From: a virus
Direction: 5' to 3' (one strand)
DNA: 35,787 nucleotides
Virus record (IMG/VR): IMGVR_UViG_3300008113_000588
Coordinates: 1-35,787 of that record
The notes under the pieces were generated by a model that was not told where the DNA came from, did no database searches, and was given only the letters and a program-made list of their open reading frames with translations. Positions 14,501 through 20,696 of this stretch are shown in pieces (positions within the stretch are counted from its first letter, which is position 1; each line of letters begins with the position of its first letter). The translations under genes were made by a program, and so were the position numbers.

Positions 14501-15500
14501 TTTCAGGCAACTGCCAGGTGCCTTCGGTCAGGTGATCAGCCCAGGATTCAAATATGTCAGCTTCTTTCATTCGGTTTTCCTGTTGTAGTCGTGCCAGCAC
14601 AGGCAGTGCTGCTTCAATTCTAGAATCCAGAGTCTGTTCCACAAACATGGTCTTGATAGAGTCTACCAGTTCTTCTTGTAGTGTGGTTTCGGCAGGGTGC
14701 CAGGATTCAAAATAGGCTTGATAGCCACGTGTGTGAGCCATGCGTTTGAGATTCTCACGCAGGCTTTTGTAATATTGTTGTGCTTCAGTTACCAGTTCAG
14801 CAGTGACTCCTTCCAGCACACGACCGGCACTGGCTCGATTGAATCTACTCAAGGTGGCGATCTCGCTTACCATTTCTGTGATGTGACTGCCACGCACATC
14901 ATAGGGCCGGCCACCTTGGCGCACATGCTCCAGCATGGCTCGACCGCCAGCTAGGTTCTTGAACTGTAGACGATATCGTTCTGAATCAGCTGTTTCAATA
15001 AACAAACTCTCCACATAGCGGAAACGTGCATCCGTTTCGCCCAGCACACGATTGTGCTGAATAACTAATCTTGCCTCAGTGGGCTCACCAGAGTAGCTGA
15101 TCCGGCGTGTGCCATAGTAGCCTTCGAACAGGCCTTCTTTGATGGCTGCAAGACCCTGCATGGTATACTTGACTTGGTTGATGTTCTTGGGACTGTAGGT
15201 CCAACGACGCATGTTGGCAAACTTGTGCAGGTGCTGCACAAAGTCAAAGAATTCTGTTTTGTCATCGCCTTCCATGCTGCGACCCAGGTTGTCCCCGTAG
15301 AACACCTGCATTTCGTTGTCAGTGTCCAGGATGACGACCATGGTTCCGTAGTTTTTGCCGCTGCTGCTCACAAAGTCAAATGTAAAAATTTCAGCATTTT
15401 CAGCGTCTGTGGGACGACCCTCTTTGTCCAACAGTTCGGCTTGGAAATCACGACTGGCCAGCAGGTCGTTTAGTTGTGAGGAGATGTTTTCTTGTGCCAT
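11535..15500 (-). CDS. Giant modular protein, putative internal or structural virion protein
   Basis: A 1,321-residue protein of no known enzyme family. Residues 1-290 form a conserved region (F-T-F-D-F-V-S-S-S-G, F-Y-G-D-N-L-G) that I recognise from aquatic T4-like phages. Next come helical, acidic parts, an A-E-P-A-V-D-P-A tandem repeat, and a small beta domain (I-Q-V-G-D-I-V-K-Y-L-G) bounded by two Q-G-V-T-E linkers (residues about 459 and 540). A glycine/alanine-rich hydrophobic segment near residues 718-745 could cross a membrane. A Pro/Ala/Thr/Gln-rich stretch follows near 1060-1150. The end has C-N-H-T-M-E-G-E-M-C-P-E-H-G-L-A-E-C, a likely metal knot. Many L/V-x-E-S/A/G sites suit a prohead protease. 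It may be an ejected internal protein. A late box lies seven bases before ATG. Confidence 0.7.
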   Translation of the reverse strand: MAQENISSQLNDLLASRDFQAELLDKEGRPTDAENAEIFTFDFVSSSGKNYGTMVVILDTDNEMQVFYGDNLGRSMEGDDKTEFFDFVQHLHKFANMRRWTYSPKNINQVKYTMQGLAAIKEGLFEGYYGTRRISYSGEPTEARLVIQHNRVLGETDARFRYVESLFIETADSERYRLQFKNLAGGRAMLEHVRQGGRPYDVRGSHITEMVSEIATLSRFNRASAGRVLEGVTAELVTEAQQYYKSLRENLKRMAHTRGYQAYFESWHPAETTLQEELVDSIKTMFVEQTLDSRIEAALPVLARLQQENRMKEADIFESWADHLTEGTWQLPETPEQQNKLQELMSRELIVGPDATNATQQLYDLVGDDVLFDRLEELAARDASANVWDDSEIQTRLAELGVQLPTAEPAVDPAAEPAVDPAAQQPVQESALADLPRPNKRNQFRSLHKLRKQRGLDEQGVTEGDDPWGDQGRFAGDTKVDVGGAIMKMIQVGDIVKYLGQKAEVVALSKDRKRARITIEKGMGGVTQDVNTNDLKQLGQGVTETALRDKADLVAKRRALQDLSRNPGVDQKAVQQRQQDLEKEAKAKDLAEGWKNTNTTMLTESRTYKLWESAGHKLVEAQLTVDQINQIFQQVQQNATAAGDNRTMIGKGKDAASAVNKAWEGLKTKMQNSGPVQGFDQKVSDVLSKIGVGSADPQFNGEVNKWAQKYRDFAKKHPVAQGAIYAALIAVAGISGAGIGGAAALGLLKMADNLLKGERFTSAAYSGAKTGAMAYGASKLGDLIKGKPEGGVGGDLGEYPDGTPKMPGDTVDIQAQHGDFSMVSKVPDGTDSVVGQWNPAGPTDTVGSASYQAAQQAASSAASSATDVSKLAGKALRQEVEAIALKAAEDAIAGGIDPNSVNTIAGTVQGAIDQFGSAAGGKLAQQSIESIAQKAAMVAANRAGGMNESRKLSESQIYLVIGNIVDRQRKLDEGIMDTIKGAAGKAADYVKTKGTNLTTKVTADKLLQAWKKAKSPTDSLDVAKVIQNAGVPAATIKQVFASMQIPFAGEPGAQPTMSRNIPVDKPVPTPSTSPAGAAPATTATQPAATQPAATKPLPMATSTTAGQPSSAAQPAAQTATQPAAVAKPAAAGTVPAPTFNAGNVMKMPGMEKYAKPAAANFAGPTAYGKTTMGFKSPNTAPVTKQPAAPAKAKNLAESLLAEFAEDLDSDDAVKTHKGGIVTKTAHGIKHTKTNYQDGTPGEPGVKSSGKQSRYKQTPILDKDDDLDEYQTNESGGCNHTMEGEMCPEHGLAECGMHESQVQESQQHDADLARLKSLALGR
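12221..12257 (-). repeat. 15-base tandem repeat (A-T-Q-P-A coding)
   Basis: TGGCTGCAGGTTGAG is present at 12221-12235 and 12236-12250, followed by a partial copy. On the coding minus strand it encodes repeated A-T-Q-P-A units in the low-complexity linker of the large modular protein. Slippage at such units would change linker length in frame. Confidence 0.75.
13869..14126 (-). repeat. Direct repeats bounding an 81-codon cassette (Q-G-V-T-E linkers)
   Basis: TTCTGTCACACCTTG at 14112-14126 and TTCTGTCACGCCTTG at 13869-13883 match at 14 of 15 bases. On the coding strand both encode Q-G-V-T-E, and their spacing is 243 bases, exactly 81 codons. They enclose a self-contained beta-rich domain with I-Q-V-G-D-I-V-K-Y-L-G, which looks SH3-like. 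The arrangement mirrors the 67-codon cassette in the gene at 20697-22109. Confidence 0.75.
14236..14283 (-). repeat. 24-base perfect tandem repeat
   Basis: GCAGGATCAACTGCAGGTTC plus GGCA is repeated exactly at 14236-14259 and 14260-14283. It encodes two copies of an eight-residue A-E-P-A-V-D-P-A unit in a flexible linker of the large modular protein. Perfect identity suggests a recent duplication. Confidence 0.85.
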
Positions 15501-15507
15501 AGTCGAT

Positions 15508-15515
15508 TATTTATG
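15508..15515 (-). promoter_or_regulatory. Late promoter box CATAAATA directly before the giant gene
   Basis: The minus strand reads CATAAATA, then seven bases, then ATG of the 1,321-residue gene. No Shine-Dalgarno sequence fits in this space, and a normal late start point would fall almost on the ATG, so the transcript may be leaderless. The box lies between the gp17 stop (15528) and the gene start. Confidence 0.65.
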
Positions 15516-15527
15516 CGAGTCCAGGCT

Positions 15528-17111
15528 TCAGCCCATGACAGATATAAACGGGAAAGGTTCCACAATGGTGTCCCCGTGATCTTTAAGGTGTGCGTCCAGT
15601 TCAGAGTGATAGGTCTGCAGCATCATCAGCATGCGAACTGCCAGCAGGCTGCTCATCACAAGGTCGTCAGTTTCGCCGGGTTTGGCAGCATAACTGGTGC
15701 CGTGTGCCACAAAGTTCTTGAGTTCGCTGACCAGGGGTCTGCTGCGTATCTGCATGCGTCCCGACTCTACCAGAATCTTGAACTTGTTGCAGGCTGTGAT
15801 CTTGCTCTTGTGTGTGGTGTTGAATCCCTTGCGGAATCGTCGTCCCGAACTGCCTGTGACCGAGTTATCGCTGAGGAAATAGCCTGGTATGTTTTCTTCT
15901 CCGTATTCTGCAATGGAGATTAACGCTGCTTCGCCCAGAGTATTGTTTTCCACTGAGTAGTAGATGCTTTTGTCGTCCCGTGTGATTGCGTGTAGTTCTC
16001 GGATGATATCTACCAAGATGCGGATCTGTGTGGGTATGTCAGTTCGATTGTGACGCCATTCGGCCACTTGTTCAGTAGTGCCTGCTTCAAACACCTGTAT
16101 GGCAGCAGGATCGCTGCCGGTGCCTAAGCTGGGATCCAGAGCCACAATGTACATGGCATTGGGCTTGGGTTCAGAATACCATCGCACCTGACCTGTTTTG
16201 CGAATGGGTTCTATACCTTCCAGGTCCATCAGCCGGATAGGTGCAATTAGTGTTTCATCGTTGATCACAAACTCACAGTCGATCTCTCGACGGAATCGTT
16301 CTTCGCCCAGTTGCGCTAGTTGTTCAGACCCCCATCGATCTCCACGTTCAGGGTGTTCTCGCCAGTAACTGCGAAACGCTCGAAATCCATTGATGCCTAA
16401 TTCAGTTTGATTGCCGTGCTCATCTTCGGTCTTGTTGGCACCTTTCCACAAGAACGCAAACTGATCTTCGTCGCTGTTGGGAGTTGATGTAATAATAGCC
16501 TTACCACCTGTTGCAAGTGTGGGAGAGATTGAAGTCCAAAACTCTTTGGCAATAGTAGGTCTCACAAAAGCAAATTCGTCAGCGTACAGTAGCGAGATAC
16601 TCATACCCCGGCCAGTTGTTTCTGTTGTGGTTTGCGAAACAATACGTGATCCGTTTTCAAACTCTATGGATCCCTTGTTGTAACTGGTGCTGCCCGCACG
16701 TATGTGATTAGGGCACAGCTCGTATGCGTATCTGATACGCTGCATAATCTCCTGTGCACCTGTGTACTTGTGTGCAGCAATAAGAATTGTTGAATCTGGC
16801 ACAAACATGGCATACCACAGCAAATATCCCGCGGCACTGGTTGACTTGCCGGTCTGTCTTGGCATCAAGCTGATGCTGAATCGATAGTTGTGATAGGTGT
16901 GTATCAGACGCTTTTGATATTCAAACGGATGGTACAACATCTTGCCTCGTGTGGGGTGCTGTATGTAGAAAAAGTTATCCATGAAATACAGCGGACCAGT
17001 CACCGGGTCAGCACAGGCCGCAAACTCTCGCAGTTCCTGTTCTGTATATATTTCTTTACGGTGCGGGCTCTTGACCAGCGCTTGTTCCATTTGTGGTTTA
17101 GGTAAGATCAT
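15528..17111 (-). CDS. 17: Terminase large subunit, T4 gp17-like
   Basis: A 527-residue DNA packaging motor. The Walker A region is M-P-R-Q-T-G-K-S-T at about 83-91, Walker B with catalytic Glu is I-S-L-L-Y-A-D-E-F-A-F near 180, and the coupling motif T-S-T-P-N follows. The C-terminal RNase H-like nuclease shows I-V-A-L-D-P-S-L-G-T-G-S-D, Y-S-V-E-N-N and G-E-T-D-D-L-V-M-S, supplying the metal-binding acidic residues. It pumps DNA into the prohead and cuts concatemers. Start 17111 overlaps the SGNH gene by 14 bases and has no clear ribosome site; ATG 17090 is an alternative. The small subunit lies about 8.5 kb away instead of directly upstream, which is unusual. Confidence 0.95.
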   Translation of the reverse strand: MILPKPQMEQALVKSPHRKEIYTEQELREFAACADPVTGPLYFMDNFFYIQHPTRGKMLYHPFEYQKRLIHTYHNYRFSISLMPRQTGKSTSAAGYLLWYAMFVPDSTILIAAHKYTGAQEIMQRIRYAYELCPNHIRAGSTSYNKGSIEFENGSRIVSQTTTETTGRGMSISLLYADEFAFVRPTIAKEFWTSISPTLATGGKAIITSTPNSDEDQFAFLWKGANKTEDEHGNQTELGINGFRAFRSYWREHPERGDRWGSEQLAQLGEERFRREIDCEFVINDETLIAPIRLMDLEGIEPIRKTGQVRWYSEPKPNAMYIVALDPSLGTGSDPAAIQVFEAGTTEQVAEWRHNRTDIPTQIRILVDIIRELHAITRDDKSIYYSVENNTLGEAALISIAEYGEENIPGYFLSDNSVTGSSGRRFRKGFNTTHKSKITACNKFKILVESGRMQIRSRPLVSELKNFVAHGTSYAAKPGETDDLVMSSLLAVRMLMMLQTYHSELDAHLKDHGDTIVEPFPFISVMG

Positions 17112-17841
17112 TTAGTATTTTTTCTGTGGCTAGCCGGTGACCCAATGGCCCAGCATGCATATAGTCTCTAGCATACTCAACTTCTTCTCTGGATCGAGCA
17201 AAAAATTCAAAAGCACTATAAATTTGACAAGGAATTCGGTGTTTACTGCACAGCATCTCCAGTGCTAGTGTGTTCTTTAGATTATTTAACCTAGAATTTT
17301 CTTCATGGGTCATCCAGTTCTTTAAGTAAATATCTTCGGGATTGAACCATCTACTTTCGCTTTGTGGCATAAAAACTTCAAATTCTTTGTTATTAACTAA
17401 CATTTCGATCCGATCTTTAGGAGGAGTTGTCATTACACACAATTCCACGTTGAGTCGAGGTAAAAAATATTCGGCTAATCTGAAACAGGTATCGGCACTG
17501 TATCCTCCCCAACTGAGATTTACAACTGGAAGATTTAACGCTTTTCCTAATCTCCAGGGCCAAACGTCTGATTCAGGCAATCCTATACCTACAGAAAAAC
17601 TGCAACCCAGTGCCACCAAGCAAGGTTTTTTAAAATCAAACTCGTCCCCTCGATATCCTAAACTGTTAATTCTGTAGGTTATCGAATTAGAATTATCCCA
17701 GCCTTTGGCCTTTATATATTCTTGATATTCAAGACGTTGACAGTGCTTGTGATAGTTTTCTTCTGTATCAGTCGGAATCCAATTTAGTACTTGCCCAGCA
17801 TGTTGCTTTCCAAAATGAGAAGGAGTGTCATTGATATTCAT
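17098..17841 (-). CDS. SGNH/GDSL-type hydrolase
   Basis: A 247-residue SGNH hydrolase. Block I is V-A-L-G-C-S-F-S-V-G at about residues 76-85, with the nucleophile probably S81. Block II is the glycine in N-L-S-W-G-G-Y-S near 112, and the C-terminal Asp/His pair is in A-R-D-Y-M-H-A-G-P-L-G-H. Family members remove acetyl or acyl groups from sugars, lipids or peptidoglycan. In phages they are often linked to surface glycan trimming. It is relatively AT-rich and is placed directly before gp17, overlapping it by 14 bases, which breaks the usual terminase order and suggests insertion. The start is preceded by AGAAAG and by a late-like box at 17861-17867. Confidence 0.82.
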   Translation of the reverse strand: MNINDTPSHFGKQHAGQVLNWIPTDTEENYHKHCQRLEYQEYIKAKGWDNSNSITYRINSLGYRGDEFDFKKPCLVALGCSFSVGIGLPESDVWPWRLGKALNLPVVNLSWGGYSADTCFRLAEYFLPRLNVELCVMTTPPKDRIEMLVNNKEFEVFMPQSESRWFNPEDIYLKNWMTHEENSRLNNLKNTLALEMLCSKHRIPCQIYSAFEFFARSREEVEYARDYMHAGPLGHRLATEKILNDLT

Positions 17842-17860
17842 GTGATAAATCTTTCTGCAA

Positions 17861-17867
17861 TATTTAA
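17861..17867 (-). promoter_or_regulatory. Late-like promoter box TTAAATA
   Basis: The minus strand reads TTAAATA, 19 bases before the ATG of the SGNH gene, with AGAAAG between as a weak ribosome site. It lies in the 31-base gap after the oxygenase gene, where a new transcript would be needed for the hydrolase and gp17. It is the weakest match of the set, in an AT-rich gap. Confidence 0.45.
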
Positions 17868-17872
17868 TAATA

Positions 17873-18421
17873 TTAAGATGCAGGCACTAGCCAAACATAG
17901 CTAGTAAGTCTAAAAGTCCCAGCCGGCACTGGAGTTGGCATATCATGCCAGAGTAATTTTCTGTAGCCATTGCGATCAGCTTGATTGATCATGGCATAGC
18001 CCGAATTAGACACAGCCGGAACTTGATATCTAATTGCAGCAGGATCTTTGTACCAATAAAAACAAGTGGCTGGGCCGGTCCAGTTTAGATGCAGACTACC
18101 TGGCATTTCGCCATCAGTATGCATGCCGCAAACAAACCCAGGTTCGTCTAACCAAAATGCAGTGCCTGCATAAGGTGCCAGTTCAGTGTTTAATTGCTGT
18201 TGTATATATTCCCAGGAATCAGCAATTTCCTGGTGCCATCTACTGATCCAAAGAATTGCTGATTCAATAATTCGGCGTCGGGCCCAATTTTCCTGGCCTT
18301 CTTGTTTGATCCAAGGCAGAGAAAGCCAGTCGGTTGTTAATACCAATTGGGCCAACTCAGACGACACTGCGTCTGTGACTCGAAACAGGTTGTTTTGATC
18401 GTCAACTGGTGTTATTTGCAT
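17873..18421 (-). CDS. 2-oxoglutarate/Fe(II)-dependent oxygenase-like protein
   Basis: A 182-residue protein with the metal triad of 2OG-Fe(II) oxygenases: H101-T-D103 in G-M-H-T-D-G, then H159 in L-W-H-D-M, and R171 in G-T-F-R-L-T-S-Y as the likely 2-oxoglutarate-binding arginine. Spacing H-x-D to distal H (about 56) and H to R (12) fits the double-stranded beta-helix fold. Such phage enzymes hydroxylate proteins, sugars or nucleotides. The N-terminal 90 residues are rich in Trp and Gln and may form the substrate lid. Start 18421 overlaps the radical SAM gene end by ten bases, so the two are co-expressed and may act on one substrate. Confidence 0.78.
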   Translation of the reverse strand: MQITPVDDQNNLFRVTDAVSSELAQLVLTTDWLSLPWIKQEGQENWARRRIIESAILWISRWHQEIADSWEYIQQQLNTELAPYAGTAFWLDEPGFVCGMHTDGEMPGSLHLNWTGPATCFYWYKDPAAIRYQVPAVSNSGYAMINQADRNGYRKLLWHDMPTPVPAGTFRLTSYVWLVPAS

Positions 18422-19539
18422 AGTCTTTCCAGTTCAGGCCATAACATTGCAAAGCAACCCTGACTATTTTTATGATATGTGTGCTCAATTTTGTGCGTGT
18501 GCTGCTGGAATTTGTAGCCTAGGTCGTCTCCATTTTTTTGAGCATGCAGAACTGATTCAAAAAAATCTCTTTCGTTAGGCAAGCATATATTGCTATTGAG
18601 CAGGATCTTTATTTCGTTACGAGTGAGTGCAGCAACATCGGCGCCCAGTCTACAAGGGTCAAGATAGTCGGGCTGGTACAGGCTCTGCCAGTGAATGGTC
18701 AGGCCACGCAACCGAGCAAAAGCATGAAACTCCTGCAGTCTTGATGCATTATAGATGTTGTACACAGCATGTATACCTCCCCGGTGGCCTTGTGATTTCA
18801 TAAGTCCTTGTATGACGTCAAGATTATGTTCCAACAACTGCCAAGTGGCGCCATGCCGCACATATTCAAACCGTGACTCTATGTTGTCAAAGCTGATGCT
18901 CCAGCCTACTCGGCTGCGTTGTGCCAGTTTTTGAAATATCTGATTGCGTTCAAGTTCTACACTGAGATTGGTGATCAGGGTCACAATGCAGTCCCGGGGT
19001 ATCACATCCAACAAGCGAGCATTTTCGGGCAACAGCAAGGGCTCACCGCCTACTAGCGCAACTTCTTTAATGTATTCCTGATGTTGTTCCAGATAATCAC
19101 ACACTTGTTCGTAGTAAGGGCGAGTACCAGACTTGACGGGCACGCCTTTGAGTGCGGCCCATCGGGAACTACAAGCTTCGCCACAATAGTTACAACTGAG
19201 ATTGCAGGTGGTATTCCATCGCACATCAATCAACACAGGATGATGTTCTGTGTCCGACGCTGTTGCAGGATCAAATTCAGGGTTTAGATTGTTGTGCCAA
19301 TCTCGCTCACTACGTCCATAGCGTTCGGCCTGCACACAGTTATAGCAGTAGGTGGGTGCTTTGCCCAATCTAATGCTTTGCCGTATCTGTTGTAGTGCAG
19401 GGCTGTGCAAGATTTCTTCAATGGTGTGCTCATCAAGATTGCCCAGCATGTTGGGATCGCCAGCACAGCAAGTTTTGACATCACCACGAGGATTGATATG
19501 TAGGCCTCTCCAGGGAGCGGCACAAAAGAAATTGCCCAT
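18412..19539 (-). CDS. Radical SAM protein with N-terminal SPASM/twitch-like cluster
   Basis: A 375-residue radical SAM enzyme. The core C-x3-C-x2-C motif is C-N-L-S-C-N-Y-C at C112, C116 and C119, followed by L-V-G-G-E-P-L-L near 163, the GGE-type SAM contact. Before it, C6, C24-C25, C65 and C68 (C-A-A-P-W-R-G-L, V-K-T-C-C-A-G, Y-C-Y-N-C) form a SPASM/twitch-like auxiliary iron-sulfur site with the usual I-L-H-S-P-x-L helix between. This N-terminal placing is seen in other phage proteins of the type. Such enzymes modify peptides, or sometimes sugars, by radical chemistry. The substrate here is unknown. It begins inside an unusual hairpin and overlaps the oxygenase gene downstream. Confidence 0.88.
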   Translation of the reverse strand: MGNFFCAAPWRGLHINPRGDVKTCCAGDPNMLGNLDEHTIEEILHSPALQQIRQSIRLGKAPTYCYNCVQAERYGRSERDWHNNLNPEFDPATASDTEHHPVLIDVRWNTTCNLSCNYCGEACSSRWAALKGVPVKSGTRPYYEQVCDYLEQHQEYIKEVALVGGEPLLLPENARLLDVIPRDCIVTLITNLSVELERNQIFQKLAQRSRVGWSISFDNIESRFEYVRHGATWQLLEHNLDVIQGLMKSQGHRGGIHAVYNIYNASRLQEFHAFARLRGLTIHWQSLYQPDYLDPCRLGADVAALTRNEIKILLNSNICLPNERDFFESVLHAQKNGDDLGYKFQQHTHKIEHTYHKNSQGCFAMLWPELERLCK

Positions 19540-19561
19540 GTGTTTATTTACGCATGGGCAA
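19532..19561 (-). promoter_or_regulatory. Start-codon hairpin with late promoter box CGTAAATA in its loop
   Basis: TTGCCCATG (19532-19540) and CATGGGCAA (19553-19561) are perfect nine-base inverted repeats with 12 bases between. On the minus strand the loop reads CGTAAATAAACA, which contains a late box at 19545-19552, and the second arm holds the ATG of the radical SAM gene at 19539. The box lies five bases from ATG and no ribosome site fits. A read-through transcript would hide the ATG in the stem; a transcript started at the late box would not contain the first arm. Confidence 0.7.
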
Positions 19562-19580
19562 CGGAGTTTGGCAATTTAAA

Positions 19581-20027
19581 TCAGTTGCACCAACTGGTCT
19601 TGGCTTCGCCATAGTACTCACGAGCATGACCATTGGCAATCAAGCCGCGACGCACACTTTGGCCATTCACAACAATGTCGCCTATGACTCGGCCGCCAAA
19701 CTTGTCCCACTTGTATAAGATCACTTGGTGCTGAGCACTGCTGGCCACAAGAGTCTTGGTCCAGGCGCTGGCCTTTTCTGCAGCAGCAGCTTCGGCCGGG
19801 CAGGCTGCACGATGTCCTTTTTCAGGAGTATCCACACCGTAAATTCGCACAGCCAGTTCAGGCTTGAGTGGTGCGGGCAAGTAAGGTGCAGCAATCACAA
19901 TGGTATCACCGTCACTGACTCGAACAATCTTGGCAGTGTATTCTACGCCCGCAGGTTCTTTGGGTGCAGTTGTTTGTGCAAAGGCCAGAACAGGCACCAG
20001 TAACAGTGCTACAAATAGTTTTTTCAT
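19581..20027 (-). CDS. Secreted thermonuclease (SNase-like)
   Basis: A 148-residue staphylococcal-nuclease-like enzyme. Residues 1-17 (M-K-K-L-F-V-A-L-L-L-V-P-V-L-A-F-A) are a typical Sec signal peptide with an A-F-A cleavage site. The nuclease domain shows R-V-S-D-G-D-T-I-V-I, V-R-I-Y-G-V-D-T-P-E-K-G and K-F-G-G-R-V-I-G-D, giving the catalytic Arg-Asp-Glu-Arg set of the family, and ends with a Cys. It would degrade DNA or RNA in the periplasm, perhaps that of competing phages or host debris. Its ATG overlaps the previous stop (TAATG) and AAAGGATAC supplies a ribosome site. Most T4-like phages keep nucleases cytoplasmic, so export is notable. Confidence 0.88.
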   Translation of the reverse strand: MKKLFVALLLVPVLAFAQTTAPKEPAGVEYTAKIVRVSDGDTIVIAAPYLPAPLKPELAVRIYGVDTPEKGHRAACPAEAAAAEKASAWTKTLVASSAQHQVILYKWDKFGGRVIGDIVVNGQSVRRGLIANGHAREYYGEAKTSWCN

Positions 20028-20275
20028 TAGTATCCTTTGAACGCTTGTATGGGACTTTGTTTGTGGGTGCTGGGCACTTCTTCGGACTCCATGTCACCAG
20101 CATTCAAATCTTTATATTCAGCACCAGCCGCTCGGAACGCCTGTTTCAACATTTCGTGCTCAATTTCAGTGTAAGGATAGGCACCACGTTTTTTTCCTAT
20201 CCATGATTTTTCATCCATGTCCAACACATCGCCGGATCCGTCGGCCATAGAAACCGCCATCATCACACGATTCAA
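20027..20275 (-). CDS. Small conserved phage protein, function unknown
   Basis: An 82-residue protein with the strongly patterned centre L-D-M-D-E-K-S-W-I-G-K-K-R-G-A-Y-P-Y-T-E and the tail P-S-T-H-K-Q-S-P-I-Q-A-F-K-G-Y. I recognise this kind of sequence from aquatic T4-like phages but not a function. TTG at 20275 overlaps the upstream stop as TTGA and gives the full length; ATG at 20263 or 20260 would make it slightly shorter. It lies between two small structural-looking genes and the nuclease gene in a compact run of overlapping frames. Confidence 0.68.
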   Translation of the reverse strand: MNRVMMAVSMADGSGDVLDMDEKSWIGKKRGAYPYTEIEHEMLKQAFRAAGAEYKDLNAGDMESEEVPSTHKQSPIQAFKGY

Positions 20276-20511
20276 GGTATAGTCACTGTGGCACCTGTAA
20301 TTGTGACCTGATTGCCGGCACCCACATACACATCACGCATGTAGTTGGCTGGAATACTTGGCTGTGCTGAATACAAGTTGCCTGCTGGCACATCAGATCC
20401 CAGGGCCACTGCATACACCTGATAGGTCACTGCGGTGTTGCCTGTGGCAATACGCAGTTTGTCTGTGTAGACCACGGCGTTGGCCAGGCTGGTATAAACG
20501 TTGGCTGACAT
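20272..20511 (-). CDS. Small beta-rich protein, possible virion component
   Basis: A 79-residue protein rich in Thr, Val and Ala, with alternating beta pattern (V-Y-T-S-L-A-N-A-V-V-Y, T-Y-Q-V-Y-A-V-A) and ending V-T-I-T-G-A-T-V-T-I-P. It has no charged core and no signal peptide, and resembles short tail or decoration proteins in composition only. Its ATG overlaps the stop of the upstream 55-residue gene by one base (TAATG), and its own stop overlaps the next start, so it is translationally coupled on both sides. Confidence 0.6.
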   Translation of the reverse strand: MSANVYTSLANAVVYTDKLRIATGNTAVTYQVYAVALGSDVPAGNLYSAQPSIPANYMRDVYVGAGNQVTITGATVTIP

Positions 20512-20678
20512 TATTTGGTGTCCTGAGGTGGAATAGCAATCACTGGCTGGAACAACTGGCGAGTCTGATGCAGCACGCCGGGAATGTCAACAGGTTGTTG
20601 TTTGTAGCCCTGAGTGGCTGGACTGTGAGGATTAAGCACAGGGGGTGTTGTTAGTGTTTCGTTTACAGGTTTATACAT
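20511..20678 (-). CDS. Short proline-rich protein, function unknown
   Basis: A 55-residue frame starting M-Y-K-P-V-N-E-T-L and ending I-A-I-P-P-Q-D-T-K. AAAGGAAACACC before the ATG at 20678 is a good ribosome site, and the stop overlaps the next ATG (TAATG), both strong signs of a real gene. It is rich in Pro, Gln and Thr and is probably extended. No family is recognised. Proline-rich short proteins in this position may be head or tail attachment peptides, but this is a guess. Confidence 0.6.
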   Translation of the reverse strand: MYKPVNETLTTPPVLNPHSPATQGYKQQPVDIPGVLHQTRQLFQPVIAIPPQDTK

Positions 20679-20696
20679 GGTGTTTCCTTTGTGATA

